NCBI GenBank assembly: GCA_031291325.1
Contig: JARLJG010000030.1
Span: 22,595-86,594, forward strand
Direction: 5' to 3'
Origin: Burkholderiaceae bacterium
GTDB taxonomy: Bacteria; Pseudomonadota; Gammaproteobacteria; Burkholderiales; Burkholderiaceae_D
Length of the DNA stretch: 64,000 bases
Part shown: positions 8,752 to 18,263 of the stretch, piece after piece
Layout of the letters: each line of letters starts with the position of its first letter
Numbering within the stretch: position 1 is the stretch's first letter
Made by a program: the position numbers and the translations under genes
Notes under the pieces: generated by a model
Told to the model about the DNA's origin: nothing
Databases searched by the model: none
Seen by the model: the letters and a program-made list of their open reading frames with translations, nothing else

Positions 8752-9999
8752 TCAGATTTTGCCGAAAACCAGGCTGCCGTTCGTGCCGCCGAAACCGAAG
8801 GAATTCTTCAGGGCGATGTTGATCGGCACTTCCCGCGCGGTGTTGGCGCAATAATCGAGATCGCACTCCGCATCCTGGTTGAAGATATTGATGGTTGGCG
8901 GCGAGATTTGATGATGGATCGCCAACACAGTCAATAACGCCTCCAGCCCGCCGGCCCCACCCAGCAAATGACCGGTCATGGATTTGGTCGAGTTGACGAT
9001 GGTTTTCTTCGCGTGCTCGCCCAGCGCGCTCTTGATCGCAATCGTTTCCGCCAGATCGCCCAGCGGCGTCGACGTGCCATGTGCATTCACGTAATCGACC
9101 TGGTCGGCGTTGATGCCGGCGTTCTTCAAGGCCGCGATCATGCAACGGCTGGCGCCGGCCCCGTCTTCGCGCGGTGCTGTCATGTGATAGGCGTCCGCAC
9201 TCATGCCGAAACCGAGCAATTCCGCGTAGATCTTGGCGCCGCGCGCTTTCGCGTGCTCGTACTCTTCCAGCACCATGACACCGGCGCCTTCCCCGGGCAC
9301 GAAGCCGTCGCGATCCTTGTCCCATGGCCGCGAAGCGGTGGCCGGATCGTCGTTGCGCGTCGATAACGCGCGCGCCGATGCGAATCCGCCCAGGCCCAAT
9401 GGCGATACGGTCGATTCGGAGCCACCGGCGATCATCACGTCGGCGTCGCCGTATTCGATCATGCGCCCGGCAGCGCCGATGCAGTGCAAACCTGTCGTGC
9501 AGGCGGTGACGATCGCCAGATTCGGGCCGGTCAGACCATACTTGATCGACAAGTTACCCGATATCATATTGATAATGGACGATGGCACGAAGAACGGGCT
9601 GATGCGGCGCGGGCCGCGACTGGCCAGTTCTGCGTGGGTTTCCTCGATCCTCGGCAAACCGCCGATGCCGGAGCCGATGACGACGCCGATGCGCTCGGCG
9701 TTTTGCTCGGTCACCGTCAAGCCGCAATCCTGCATCGCTTGAATGCCGGCGGCCATGCCATAGTGGATAAAGGTATCCATATGGCGCGCTTCCTTGCCGG
9801 GCAGGTAATCTTCGATATTGAAGCCTTTTACTTCGCCGGCGAAATGCGTCGTAAAGGGTGCGGCATCGAACCTGGTGATGGTGGCGATCCCCGATTTACC
9901 GGCGGTAATCGCATTCCATGTTTCGGTAACGGTATTGCCGACTGGGGATACGGCGCCCAGACCGGTAATGACGACACGACGTTGATGCGAACGGCTCAA
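8752..9999 (-). CDS. fabF: 3-oxoacyl-[ACP] synthase II
   Basis: A 415-residue elongating ketoacyl-ACP synthase (KAS II), condensing malonyl-ACP with acyl-ACP. The nucleophile is Cys167 (TACTTG); the catalytic histidines lie in [11 protein letters not shown] and [13 protein letters not shown]. The start used here is TTG (9999-9997), preceded by an AGGAGA ribosome-binding site at proper spacing; no in-frame ATG fits better, because the next residues ([14 protein letters not shown]) already begin the conserved domain. It lies 30 nt after acpP. Confidence 0.97.
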   Translation of the reverse strand: MSRSHQRRVVITGLGAVSPVGNTVTETWNAITAGKSGIATITRFDAAPFTTHFAGEVKGFNIEDYLPGKEARHMDTFIHYGMAAGIQAMQDCGLTVTEQNAERIGVVIGSGIGGLPRIEETHAELASRGPRRISPFFVPSSIINMISGNLSIKYGLTGPNLAIVTACTTGLHCIGAAGRMIEYGDADVMIAGGSESTVSPLGLGGFASARALSTRNDDPATASRPWDKDRDGFVPGEGAGVMVLEEYEHAKARGAKIYAELLGFGMSADAYHMTAPREDGAGASRCMIAALKNAGINADQVDYVNAHGTSTPLGDLAETIAIKSALGEHAKKTIVNSTKSMTGHLLGGAGGLEALLTVLAIHHQISPPTINIFNQDAECDLDYCANTAREVPINIALKNSFGFGGTNGSLVFGKI

Positions 10000-10029
10000 G
10001 CGATTCTCCTGGAGTCGATCAATTCTTGC

Positions 10030-10269
10030 TTAGGCCTTGACGTGAGCCTTGGCGTAATCGATTGCCTGCTGCACGGTGGTGATTTTTTCGGCTTGTTCGT
10101 CAGGGATTTCCATTTCGAACTCGTCTTCCAAAGCCATGACCAATTCAACTGTATCGAGCGAGTCGGCACCGAGATCGTCGACGAACGACGATTCAATTTT
10201 GATATCGGCTTCGGCGACGCCGAGTTGTTCAGCAACGATCTTCTTAACGCGTTGTTCAATGTCGGACAT
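10030..10269 (-). CDS. acpP: Acyl carrier protein
   Basis: A 79-residue acidic carrier protein. Ser37 in [10 protein letters not shown] is the phosphopantetheine attachment site. It is the carrier for all fatty acid synthesis intermediates and is also used by PlsX, FabD, FabH, FabG and FabF, all encoded next to it. The ATG at 10269 ([10 protein letters not shown]) follows a GGAG site; the frame is open upstream for 36 more codons, but that part has no family similarity. There is a 125-nt gap to fabG, AT-rich and possibly carrying an acpP promoter. Confidence 0.98.
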   Translation of the reverse strand: MSDIEQRVKKIVAEQLGVAEADIKIESSFVDDLGADSLDTVELVMALEDEFEMEIPDEQAEKITTVQQAIDYAKAHVKA

Positions 10270-10394
10270 GTTATGACTCCAGTCAGTGGTTACAGAAAGT
10301 GCGCGCATTTTAGCAGGTTTGCGCGCTAAAGAATTATTTTTAGCATTCTCGAGGTTTTCAATCGGAAGTTCCGTCAAAACCCGCCAAAAGCACT

Positions 10395-11156
10395 TTAACT
10401 CATGTACATCCCGCCGTTCACATGCAACGTGGTGCCGGTAATATAGCCCGCTTGCGACGACGCGAGAAAGCCGACTGCGGCGGCGATATCTTCCGGCAAG
10501 CCGAAGCGACCTAACGGAATTTGCTGCATTAAGCCTGCAATTTGTTGCTCATTCAACGCTTTTGTCATGTCCGTGTCAATGAATCCGGGCGCAATGCAGT
10601 TCACCGTGATGTTGCGGCTGCCGATTTCCCGCGCCAGCGCCCGGCTCATGCCGGCCACGCCGGCCTTGGCGGCGGCATAATTCATTTGCCCGGCATTGCC
10701 GGACGAGCCGACCACCGACGTGATGTTAATGATACGCCCATGCTTGGCTTTCATCATCCCGCGCAAGACCGCGCGCGAAAGGCGCGCCACTGCCGTCAGG
10801 TTGGTCGAAATGACGGCATCCCATTCCTCTTCCTTCATGCGCATCGCCAATTGGTCCTGGGTAATCCCGGCGTTGTTGACCAGGATCGTGACTGCGCCCG
10901 CTTCCTTTTGAATGGCATCGATCAACGCAGTACAGGCTGCGGCATCGTTGACGTTGAGCGCCATGCCTTTGCCGCTGTCGGCGCCGATTGCCTGCAAATA
11001 TTCGGTGATGGCTGCGGCGCCAGCCTCGGTGGTGGCGGTGCCGATCACTTTGGCGCCCAGTTCGGCCAAGTGCTGCGCGATGGCGCGTCCGATGCCGCGC
11101 GACGCGCCGGTCACCAGCGCGATTTGGTTGTGCAAGTCGAGTGCGGGAAGAGTCAC
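10395..11156 (-). CDS. fabG: 3-oxoacyl-[ACP] reductase
   Basis: A 253-residue short-chain dehydrogenase that reduces 3-ketoacyl-ACP with NADPH. The nucleotide-binding motif [10 protein letters not shown] is near the N terminus, NNAG follows, and the catalytic Tyr-Lys pair is in YAAAKAG with Ser in TSVVGSSGN. It starts with GTG, overlapping the fabD stop (GTGA, 11153-11156), which implies coupled translation. Confidence 0.97.
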   Translation of the reverse strand: MTLPALDLHNQIALVTGASRGIGRAIAQHLAELGAKVIGTATTEAGAAAITEYLQAIGADSGKGMALNVNDAAACTALIDAIQKEAGAVTILVNNAGITQDQLAMRMKEEEWDAVISTNLTAVARLSRAVLRGMMKAKHGRIINITSVVGSSGNAGQMNYAAAKAGVAGMSRALAREIGSRNITVNCIAPGFIDTDMTKALNEQQIAGLMQQIPLGRFGLPEDIAAAVGFLASSQAGYITGTTLHVNGGMYMS

Positions 11157-12085
11157 TTGAGCAGCTCCAATACTTTATTTAATGATGCCTGGTCGACAAT
11201 CGCGTCGCCAGTCAGATCGCTTTGAATACGCTTGGTCATGCCGGCCAGCGCCTTGCCGGGGCCACATTCGATCACATGGGTGACGCCCAGCTGCGCCATG
11301 CGCTGCACGCTCTCGACCCAGCGCACCGGGTTGGCCGCCTGTCGCACCAGCGCATCCTTGATGGCGTCGAGGTCGTCGACCACAGCCACGTCGACATTAT
11401 TGATCAACGCGATGCGCGGTTTTGAAAATTGCACGCCGGCCAGATAGCCGCGCAGACGCTCCGAAGCCGGCTGCAACAGCGACGAATGGAATGGCGCCGA
11501 CACCGCCAGCGCCTGCGCGCGCTTGGCGCCTTTGGCCTTGGCCGCCGCGCAAGCGCGTTCCACCGCGCCATTGTGTCCGGCGATCACCACCTGCGCCGGC
11601 GTATTGAAATTGACCGCTTCCACCACTTCGCCCTGCGCGCCTTCGGCACAGGCGGCGCGCACGTCGTCGTCGGACAGGCCGAGTATCACCGCCATCCCGC
11701 CGACGCCGACCGGCACTGCTTCCTGCATCGCCTGCGCGCGAAAGCGCACCAGCGGCAATGCATCCTTGAATTCGATCACGCCGGCTGCCACCAGGGCCGA
11801 ATATTCGCCCAGGCTGTGGCCAGCCACCACGCTTGGCAACGCGCCGCCGGCGGCCAGCCAGGCGCGATAGAAAGCCACTGCTGCTGTCAGCATGACCGGC
11901 TGTGTATTGGTGGTCAGATCAAGTTCTTCTTTCGGCCCTTCGGCAATCAATTTGCCAAGGTCGAGTTGCAATACGTCGGAAGCCTCGGCCACCGTTTGCC
12001 GCACCTCGCTATTGTCGGCAAAGCCGTTCAACATGCCGATCGATTGCGAACCCTGACCGGGGAAAACAAAGGCGAATTTAGTCAT
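11153..12085 (-). CDS. fabD: Malonyl-CoA:ACP transacylase
   Basis: A 310-residue malonyltransferase that loads malonate onto ACP. The motif FPGQGSQ is at residues 8-14; the nucleophile is Ser91 in GHSLGEY, and the catalytic His is in SAPFHSSLL (about residue 198). It lies downstream of fabH across a 100-bp gap occupied by a perfect 21-bp palindrome. Confidence 0.97.
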   Translation of the reverse strand: MTKFAFVFPGQGSQSIGMLNGFADNSEVRQTVAEASDVLQLDLGKLIAEGPKEELDLTTNTQPVMLTAAVAFYRAWLAAGGALPSVVAGHSLGEYSALVAAGVIEFKDALPLVRFRAQAMQEAVPVGVGGMAVILGLSDDDVRAACAEGAQGEVVEAVNFNTPAQVVIAGHNGAVERACAAAKAKGAKRAQALAVSAPFHSSLLQPASERLRGYLAGVQFSKPRIALINNVDVAVVDDLDAIKDALVRQAANPVRWVESVQRMAQLGVTHVIECGPGKALAGMTKRIQSDLTGDAIVDQASLNKVLELLK

Positions 12086-12119
12086 GTTAATTAAAAGTCA
12101 GATTAAAACCCGATGTTAC

Positions 12120-12165
12120 GCGCTTTGCTCCCCTCTCCCGCCTGCGGGAGAGGGGAGCAAAGCGC
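12120..12165. repeat. Perfect 21-bp hairpin, REP-like family A, between fabH and fabD
   Basis: The left arm starts CGCTTTGCTCCCCTCTCCCG, the loop is CCTG, and the right arm is its exact complement (21 paired bases, 12120-12140 and 12145-12165). The core CTCCCCTCTCCCG/CGGGAGAGGGGAG is the same as in the repeats at 33503 and 35250. It lies inside the fab operon and is not followed by a clear T run. Confidence 0.85.
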
Positions 12166-12185
12166 AAAGTTAGTTAAAACGCGCC

Positions 12186-13172
12186 CTACATGCGCGCCAC
12201 GACGGCGCCCCAGGTGAAGCCGCCGCCCACCCCTTCCATCATTACATGGTGTCCCGGCTTGATGCGGCCGTCGCGCACGGCGGCGTCGAGCGCCAACGGA
12301 ATCGATGCCGCCGAGGTGTTGCCCTGCTCGTCGACGGTCACCACCATCCGCTCGATCGGCAAGCCCAATTTCTTCACCGTGCTGCGCATGATGCGGATAT
12401 TGGCTTGATGCGGAATCAGCCAGTCGATCTGCGCCGCGGTCATCCCGGCGATCTGCAAAGCCTCGTTGGCCACTTTTTCCAATACCGCCACCGCCAGCTT
12501 GAATACAGCCTGGCCATCCATGTACAGGAAGGCGCTGCCTTCCAGCACGCCGCCGCTGACGCTGCCCTTGACGCACAGCACATCGCCCTGGCTGCCGTCG
12601 GCATGCAGCTTGGTGGCCAGGATGCCGGGCTCGCTGGAGGCCGACAGCACAATCGCGCCGGCGCCGTCGCCGAACAATACGCAGGTGGTGCGATCCTCGA
12701 AATTCAAGATGCGGGAAAACACTTCGGCGCCGACGATCAACACGTTTTTGTGCGTGCCGGCCTTGATCATGCTGTCGGCAATCGAAATGGCATACACGAA
12801 GCCGCTGCACACGGCTTGCACGTCGAACGCGCCGCCGCCGTTGGTAATGCCGAGCTTGCGCTGCACCACGCAAGCGGTGCTCGGGAAGCTGCCGAAATAG
12901 TCGGGTGTCGAGGTGGCGACGATAATCAAATCGATGTCGTTGGGCGTCAGGTGCGCCATCTGCAATGCATTTTTGGCCGCTTCAACCGCCATGTCGCTGG
13001 CTTGCACTCCCGGTTCGGCGTAGTGGCGGGCCGAGATGCCGCTGCGCGAGACGATCCACTCGTCCGAAGTCTCGATGCCGTTCTGCGCCAGTTGCGCGGC
13101 CAGCTCAATGTTGGTCACGCGCTTGGGCGGCAAATAGCTGCCGGTGCCGATAATTTTGCTGTAGAGAGTCAT
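12186..13172 (-). CDS. fabH: 3-oxoacyl-[ACP] synthase III
   Basis: A 328-residue initiating condensing enzyme (KAS III) that joins acetyl-CoA and malonyl-ACP. The catalytic triad is Cys122 (AVCSGF), His in [11 protein letters not shown] and Asn in [12 protein letters not shown]. The start ATG overlaps the plsX stop (ATGA). It sets the rate of chain initiation for the fab genes downstream. Confidence 0.97.
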   Translation of the reverse strand: MTLYSKIIGTGSYLPPKRVTNIELAAQLAQNGIETSDEWIVSRSGISARHYAEPGVQASDMAVEAAKNALQMAHLTPNDIDLIIVATSTPDYFGSFPSTACVVQRKLGITNGGGAFDVQAVCSGFVYAISIADSMIKAGTHKNVLIVGAEVFSRILNFEDRTTCVLFGDGAGAIVLSASSEPGILATKLHADGSQGDVLCVKGSVSGGVLEGSAFLYMDGQAVFKLAVAVLEKVANEALQIAGMTAAQIDWLIPHQANIRIMRSTVKKLGLPIERMVVTVDEQGNTSAASIPLALDAAVRDGRIKPGHHVMMEGVGGGFTWGAVVARM

Positions 13173-14260
13173 GCGGTTTTGGATTCGCTCAGGTCGGTGG
13201 TAGCGCTCCGTTCAGCAGCAGCCGAAGCTTCCTCGGTTGGCGGCATCAGCAGCGCAATGGTGGTGGAAATCCGCGCCAGCAAACCCAGCTCGGCGGCGTC
13301 GTAGGCGCGGCGGATCGCCCATTCGTAACCGTAGGCATCGACGCCGCCGTGGCTTTTGAATACCAGCCCGCGCAAACCCAACAGGCTGGCGCCATTATAG
13401 CGCGATGGGTTCATGCGCTTGGACAGCCGGTTGAGCGCGCTTTTGGCAATCAGCGCGCCGAGCATATTCAAGGGATTGCTTTTGAACTCGGCAGTCAAGG
13501 TCGATTTGAAGAAACGCCCCAGCCCTTCCGCAGCCTTGAGCATCACGTTGCCGACGAAGCCATCGCAGACGACGATGTCGGTCGTGCCCTTGAAGATATC
13601 GTCGCCTTCGACGTTGCCGTAGAAATTCAGGATGCCTTTGTCATGGTCGGCCCGCAACAGCTTGGCGGTCTGCTTGACGATGTCGTTGCCCTTGATGTCT
13701 TCTTCGCCGACATTGAGCAAGCCGACCGTCGGCATGGTGCGATGCTCCATGGCCGACACCAGGGCCGAGCCCATCAACGCAAATTGATGCAAATGCTGCG
13801 GCTCGCAATCGACATTGGCGCCCAGGTCGAGCATGTAGGTGGGCTTGTCCTTCTGATTCGGCAGCAAGGCGCAGATCGCCGGACGGTCGACGCCGGGCAG
13901 CGTCTTCAACACATAGCGCGAAATCGCCATCAACGCGCCGGTATTGCCAGCCGACACGCAGGCTTGCACCTGTCCGTCTTTGACGAGGGCGATGGCGACC
14001 CGCATCGAAGAATCTTTTTTGCGCCGCAACGCCACTTCCAGCGGATCGTCCATCGTCACGACCTCGGACGCATGCACGATCGACAGGCGCGGGTGGTCGC
14101 TCGCCTTGTGCTTTTTCAGCACTGCGCGAATCTGCTCTTCCAAGCCGACCAACACCAATTCGGCGCCAGGTTCGCTCTTGACGAACGAAATCGCCGCAGC
14201 AACGGTTACCGCAGGGCCACGGTCTCCGCCCATGCAGTCGATTGAGATTTTGATTGTCAT
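13169..14260 (-). CDS. plsX: Phosphate acyltransferase PlsX
   Basis: A 363-residue enzyme making acyl-phosphate from acyl-ACP for phospholipid synthesis by PlsY. The N-terminal motif [12 protein letters not shown] and the later [17 protein letters not shown] and [15 protein letters not shown] segments are typical of the family. The tail after about residue 340 ([13 protein letters not shown]...) is low complexity and likely disordered. It lies 152 nt after rpmF. Confidence 0.96.
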   Translation of the reverse strand: MTIKISIDCMGGDRGPAVTVAAAISFVKSEPGAELVLVGLEEQIRAVLKKHKASDHPRLSIVHASEVVTMDDPLEVALRRKKDSSMRVAIALVKDGQVQACVSAGNTGALMAISRYVLKTLPGVDRPAICALLPNQKDKPTYMLDLGANVDCEPQHLHQFALMGSALVSAMEHRTMPTVGLLNVGEEDIKGNDIVKQTAKLLRADHDKGILNFYGNVEGDDIFKGTTDIVVCDGFVGNVMLKAAEGLGRFFKSTLTAEFKSNPLNMLGALIAKSALNRLSKRMNPSRYNGASLLGLRGLVFKSHGGVDAYGYEWAIRRAYDAAELGLLARISTTIALLMPPTEEASAAAERSATTDLSESKTA

Positions 14261-14412
14261 TGTTTTGACTCAGTGCTTCAGGTCACCCGCATTATGGGGC
14301 AGAACCAGCGTGATTCAAAATGACATAATGCACCGTTCCAGCAAAAGGGAACACGGCGCCAAGTGAGGAACTTGCCACGCCGTTAATTGCTTCGCTTTGA
14401 CAACGTGAACGA

Positions 14413-14595
14413 TTACTCGTCGTTCTTGGTCTTCAAGACTTTACGGCCACGATAAAAGCCGTTCGGGCTGATATGGTGACGCATATGCGTTTCGCCGGTA
14501 GTCGGCTCGACTGCCAGTTGCGGCGCAACCAGGAAATCGTGCGAACGATGCATGCCGCGCTTGGATGGGGACTTCTTATTTTGTTGGACAGCCAT
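14413..14595 (-). CDS. rpmF: 50S ribosomal protein L32
   Basis: A 60-residue ribosomal protein. It begins [20 protein letters not shown], the universal L32 start, and has [17 protein letters not shown] in the middle. The Cys residues of zinc-binding L32 variants are absent, as usual in proteobacteria. It is linked to yceD upstream and plsX downstream, the conserved rpmF-plsX arrangement. Confidence 0.98.
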   Translation of the reverse strand: MAVQQNKKSPSKRGMHRSHDFLVAPQLAVEPTTGETHMRHHISPNGFYRGRKVLKTKNDE

Positions 14596-14696
14596 GATAA
14601 CTCCTAAACCAAAAGTTCTAAAATTTTAACACAACCGGCCTGCCGACCAAGCGGCAAGCCGATAATCCCTGGCAGGCCAAACCCGCCTTGCCTGCT

Positions 14697-15194
14697 TTAT
14701 TGCTTATTCTTGAGCACTGCAAACGGCGATACGCGCTTCATGCTGGCCGTTTGGGCATCTTGCCCGACTTGATCGGGACATACCGCGTGCTTGGGCGACA
14801 GCGGAATCGTCAACAATGCCTCGTCTTCGATCAATTCAAGCATATTCATTGCCTTGATGCCGACGATCACGTCGATACTATCGTCGGCCAGCATGGCGTC
14901 GATCTCGTCGGCAGCGGCGTCGTCCTTGGCCAGCACCAGCACCGATTCAGACACTACATCGAACGAAAACGGCACCAGGCAACGCTGACACATCAATTGC
15001 ACCGTTGCGCCGACCGACAAAGTCAGTTGCGGATGCCCCGAAGCATGCGTGCCGCCCTGCAAGACCCAGCGCACGGTGCCGGAGCGATCCGCCAATTCTT
15101 CCGTCAATCTGTCGAAATCGGCTACAGCACACTCACCTTCGCGGCGTTCTTTGAGCCGACTGAATTCAAACGTGTCGATCACAAAAGCGTTCAT
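14697..15194 (-). CDS. yceD: YceD / DUF177 family protein
   Basis: A 165-residue DUF177 protein, related to plastid proteins needed for 23S rRNA accumulation. Visible marks are the metal-type motif LMCQRCLVPF (about 95-104) and a late Cys (HAVCPDQVGQ). It is always next to rpmF and is thought to act in large-subunit ribosome assembly. The ATG at 15194 (MNAFVIDTFEFSRL) is chosen because the family starts there; the frame remains open upstream for 19 codons without similarity. Confidence 0.92.
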   Translation of the reverse strand: MNAFVIDTFEFSRLKERREGECAVADFDRLTEELADRSGTVRWVLQGGTHASGHPQLTLSVGATVQLMCQRCLVPFSFDVVSESVLVLAKDDAAADEIDAMLADDSIDVIVGIKAMNMLELIEDEALLTIPLSPKHAVCPDQVGQDAQTASMKRVSPFAVLKNKQ

Positions 15195-15351
15195 AGGTAA
15201 GCCGACCCCGGAAAACCTGCGATAATAACAGGCTTTCCACTTGCAAGTCAAAGTGTTGGCGCGATTTTCTTGCGCTTCAACTAAAAAATTGGAGATATTG
15301 CCAATTCAAAAATTGACAAGCCTCGGCGACAATTAATCAATTCACAACACG

Positions 15352-15966
15352 ATGCCCTTTTCCCTTGCCAACCCGCGCCTGATACTCGCTTCCAGCTCGA
15401 AATACCGGCAAGAACTGTTGTCGCGTTTGCAACTGCCGTTTGAAGCGATGACGCCCGATATCGACGAAAGCGCCCTGCCCGGCGAAGCGCCGGAAGCCAC
15501 CGCGCTGCGCCTGGCCCGCAGCAAGGCGGCAGCGGTGGCGGCGCTGGCGCCGGGCGCGCTGGTGATCGGCTCGGATCAGGTTGCCACGCTGGACGGCCAA
15601 CAAATCGGCAAACCCGGCAGTCACGAAAAAGCCTTGCAGCAATTGCGCCTGATGCGCGGTCGGCGCGTCGTATTCCACACGGCGCTATGCGTATGGGATG
15701 GCCGCGCCGAGAGCGCAGCGCAGAAAATGCAAATCGAAAACGTCCCGACCTACGTCACCTTCCGCGATCTTTCCGATAGCGAACTGGATGCCTACCTGCG
15801 TATCGAGCAGCCTTACGATTGCGCCGGCAGCGCCAAGAATGAAGGCTTGGGCATCGCCATCCTGGAAAAAATCGAAAGCGCCGACCCGACCGCCTTGACC
15901 GGCTTGCCGCTGATTGCGCTGACCGGCATGCTGCGCCGCGCCGGCGTGCGCTTCTTCGGCACCTGA
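15352..15966 (+). CDS. yceF: Maf-like nucleotide pyrophosphatase, YceF type
   Basis: A 204-residue house-cleaning pyrophosphatase. The Maf signature [12 protein letters not shown] is at residues 11-22. The catalytic/substrate region [17 protein letters not shown] and the segment [19 protein letters not shown] are the YceF-type variants, associated with 7-methyl-GTP hydrolysis. Location beside yceD-rpmF-plsX supports the YceF type over the YhdE (dTTP/UTP) type. It is divergent from yceD across 157 bp. Confidence 0.9.
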   Translation: MPFSLANPRLILASSSKYRQELLSRLQLPFEAMTPDIDESALPGEAPEATALRLARSKAAAVAALAPGALVIGSDQVATLDGQQIGKPGSHEKALQQLRLMRGRRVVFHTALCVWDGRAESAAQKMQIENVPTYVTFRDLSDSELDAYLRIEQPYDCAGSAKNEGLGIAILEKIESADPTALTGLPLIALTGMLRRAGVRFFGT

Positions 15967-15986
15967 ACTCGAACCTATCGCACACC

Positions 15987-16742
15987 ATGAAACCCGGCAC
16001 ACTCTACCTGATTCCAAACACGCTGGGCGTCGCCACAGCCGACGCCGGCGATCCGCTGTCGTTCATCATCCCCGTCGAGGTGCAGACCTTGACGGCCAGC
16101 CTCGACCACTTCATCGCCGAAAACGCGAAAACCACGCGTGCCTTCCTGAAACTGCTTGCCTTGACGCATCCGCTGGCCAAACCCTTGCAGGAAATCCAGA
16201 TCGCCGAACTCAACGTCAATACGCCCGCGACCAATCTGCCGGCCTTGCTGGGGCCGTTATTGGCAGGCCATAATGCCGGCTTGATCTCCGAAGCCGGCGT
16301 GCCGGCAGTGGCCGACCCCGGCGCCAACCTGGTGCGCCTGGCGCATGCGCGCGGCGTGCCGGTAAAACCGCTGGTCGGCCCATCGTCGCTGTTGCTGGCC
16401 GTCATGGCCAGCGGCTTGAGCGGACAAAGCTTTGCCTTCAACGGCTACTTGCCGATCGATGCCGCGCAGCGCGCCAAACGCATCAAGGAATTGGAAGAAC
16501 GCTCGCGCCGCGAAAAACAAACCCAGCTTTTCATCGAAACGCCCTACCGCAACGGTCCCTTGCTCGATACGCTGGTCAATACTTGCCACCCGGCTACCTT
16601 GATTTGCGTTGCCACCGACTTGACGCTGGCGAGCGAATCGATCCAGACCCAGGCTGCGGCGAAATGGAAGAGCGACCTCAAATCCGGCAACGCGCCGGAC
16701 TTCAACAAGAAGCCCACGGTATTTTTGCTGTTGGCAGATTGA
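15987..16742 (+). CDS. RsmI-like SAM-dependent methyltransferase (tetrapyrrole methylase family)
   Basis: A 251-residue protein of the tetrapyrrole methylase superfamily. It has GTLYLIPNTLG at the N terminus, ISEAGVPAVADPGANLVRLA (SAM-binding region) at about 98-117, and VGPSSLLLAVMASGLSGQ after it. These resemble the 16S rRNA C1402 2'-O-methyltransferase RsmI, but this is the shorter paralogue usually found beside maf in betaproteobacteria; true rsmI lies elsewhere. The substrate is unknown. It starts 20 nt after yceF and is probably co-transcribed. Confidence 0.85.
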   Translation: MKPGTLYLIPNTLGVATADAGDPLSFIIPVEVQTLTASLDHFIAENAKTTRAFLKLLALTHPLAKPLQEIQIAELNVNTPATNLPALLGPLLAGHNAGLISEAGVPAVADPGANLVRLAHARGVPVKPLVGPSSLLLAVMASGLSGQSFAFNGYLPIDAAQRAKRIKELEERSRREKQTQLFIETPYRNGPLLDTLVNTCHPATLICVATDLTLASESIQTQAAAKWKSDLKSGNAPDFNKKPTVFLLLAD

Positions 16743-16780
16743 TGCTGCCGACGGATTGAACTTTCACAAGCCAGAAATGC

Positions 16781-16807
16781 AAAACGACGGTATTGCGCCG
16801 CCGTTTT
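16781..16807 (+). terminator. Terminator-like hairpin after yceF-methylase unit
   Basis: AAAACGACGG, 7-nt loop, CCGCCGTTTT: a 10-bp stem with one mismatch (16781-16790 / 16798-16807) that ends in T4. It lies 39 nt past the methylase stop. Strength is moderate because the T run is part of the stem. Confidence 0.6.
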
Positions 16808-17077
16808 GCCTGCCCCCGGACGGGGCATCCAACGAAGAGTCCTAGACTCCTCAATCCCGCACACTAAATGCGGCGATCAACTCGGTTTCAGAGGATTTTC
16901 TCTCTCAATAATCATCCTCCCGTGGAGATAAACCTGCAAGACCTCTAATGGACTTCAAATTTGGTTCATTTCCCTCGTTGCTTATTTCTACTATATGACA
17001 AATTCGTGAATTTGCAAGAACGATGTTGCAATCTCGCCTGCGAGCCGTCTATTTTCTTGCGCTACGTCATCCTTATA
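16808..17077. other. Convergent intergenic region without a recognisable gene
   Basis: 270 bp between the methylase unit and the Rieske gene. No protein-coding frame of convincing quality is seen. Several small hairpins occur in series: GCCCCCGGACGGGGC, GAGTCCTAGACTC, CCGCACACTAAATGCGG, GAGGAT...ATCCTC (16891-16919) and CTCCCGTGGAG. In related genomes an S49 peptidase (sppA) lies about here; none is left. A small RNA cannot be excluded. Confidence 0.5.
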
Positions 17078-17452
17078 TCAGGCGCGGGCCGGGCGCACAT
17101 AGTCGTCCGGCAGCCAGAAAATCCGGTGTTCTTGTTCGCGCACGGTGATCGGACGCAAACGCCCGCCGCGACAGGGGCCGCCGCTGCAATGGCCGCTTTC
17201 CGGTTCGTAGATCGCACCGTGGGTCGAGCACATCAGGTATAAGCCGCTCGATTCAAAAAATTCACCCTTGACCCAGTCCAACTCGATCGGCACGTGCGCA
17301 CAGCGGTTCAGGTAGGCATGGGCGACGCCGTTATAGCGCACCACGAAGCCGGTTGTATCGTAGCCGCCGGCGGTCACCGGAAAACGCACGCCCTTGCCGC
17401 CTTCGACCAGTTCGTCCGACGCGCATATCCAGATCAAGACCTCGTCGCTCAT
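17078..17452 (-). CDS. Rieske [2Fe-2S] domain protein
   Basis: A 124-residue single-domain Rieske ferredoxin-like protein. The two cluster-binding motifs are visible: CAH (NRCAHVPIELD, about residues 52-54) and CSTH (MCSTHGAIYE, about 75-78), i.e. Cys-X-His and Cys-X2-His. A second Cys-rich stretch (HCSGGPCRGGRL) follows, as in this subfamily. It probably carries one electron to an unknown partner. It lies 24 nt after the HAD phosphatase gene, in the rluC-HAD-Rieske unit. Confidence 0.93.
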   Translation of the reverse strand: MSDEVLIWICASDELVEGGKGVRFPVTAGGYDTTGFVVRYNGVAHAYLNRCAHVPIELDWVKGEFFESSGLYLMCSTHGAIYEPESGHCSGGPCRGGRLRPITVREQEHRIFWLPDDYVRPARA

Positions 17453-17476
17453 GATGGCATGTCGGGCAGGCGTGGC

Positions 17477-18136
17477 TTACGCGTTGTCATTGAGCCAGCC
17501 GTGCAATTGTGCAATCGACTGTGCCGAATACAGCGGATTCAACGCATGCAATTCCGGGATGCCGTGCGCGCCGTATTCGACCGCCACGCCAGCCGCGCCG
17601 GCATTGATCGCCATCTGCAAATCATGGGTGGTGTCGCCGATCATCACGGTGCGCTTCAAGTCTTGCCCCAGCTCGCGCGTCAATTCCTGCAGCATGGCCG
17701 GATGCGGCTTGGAAAAGGTTTCGTCGGCGCAACGGGTAGCGTCGAACAGCGACAGCAGCTTGACCGTATCGAGCGCCCGGTTCAAGCCGACCCGGCTCTT
17801 GCCGGTTGCCACCGCCAGGAAATAGCCTTGCTGCGACAAGTCCGTCAGCATCTCGCGCGCGCCCTCGAACAACGACAATTCCTGGTCCTGCGCCAAATAA
17901 TGGTAGCGGTAACGCTCGACCATGCGCGGATAGAACTTTGGATCGACGCCCGGCAGCACTGCCTGCATCGCATCCATCAGCCCCAGCCCGATCACGTAGG
18001 CGGCGGTGCGGTTGTCGGGGATCGGCAAGCCGAGATCTTTGGCGGAAGCCTGGATGCATTTGACGATGGTGGAGGTACTGTCCATCAGGGTACCGTCCCA
18101 ATCGAATACGATGAGGTCGAATTGCTTGCGCGCCAT
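17477..18136 (-). CDS. HAD-superfamily phosphatase (phosphoglycolate phosphatase-like)
   Basis: About 219 residues. Catalytic HAD motif I is FDWDGTLMD (Asp12 nucleophile, Asp14 acid/base); motif II is VATGKSRVG; the Lys of motif III is in FSKPHPAML; motif IV is MIGDTTHDLQMA. An alpha-helical cap lies between motifs I and II (subclass IA). The ATG at 18136 (MARKQFDLIVFD) is chosen; upstream codons in the same frame carry no domain. The substrate is not known. It is 127 nt after rluC. Confidence 0.9.
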   Translation of the reverse strand: MARKQFDLIVFDWDGTLMDSTSTIVKCIQASAKDLGLPIPDNRTAAYVIGLGLMDAMQAVLPGVDPKFYPRMVERYRYHYLAQDQELSLFEGAREMLTDLSQQGYFLAVATGKSRVGLNRALDTVKLLSLFDATRCADETFSKPHPAMLQELTRELGQDLKRTVMIGDTTHDLQMAINAGAAGVAVEYGAHGIPELHALNPLYSAQSIAQLHGWLNDNA

Positions 18137-18263
18137 GTTGTCCGGCGGCAGACGCCGCCAGCTCCTTGTCAAATTTAAAATTGTGGTAAAGCATCGCGAA
18201 AAATCCGCTGCGCGGCCCAAGCCTGGGCCGTTCGCGGCGTTCTTTAGCGATGCCGTTTATTCT

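Noticed and set aside
10270..10377. Longer acyl carrier protein start
   Set aside because: ACP is highly conserved in length; the ATG at 10269 has its own GGAG site.
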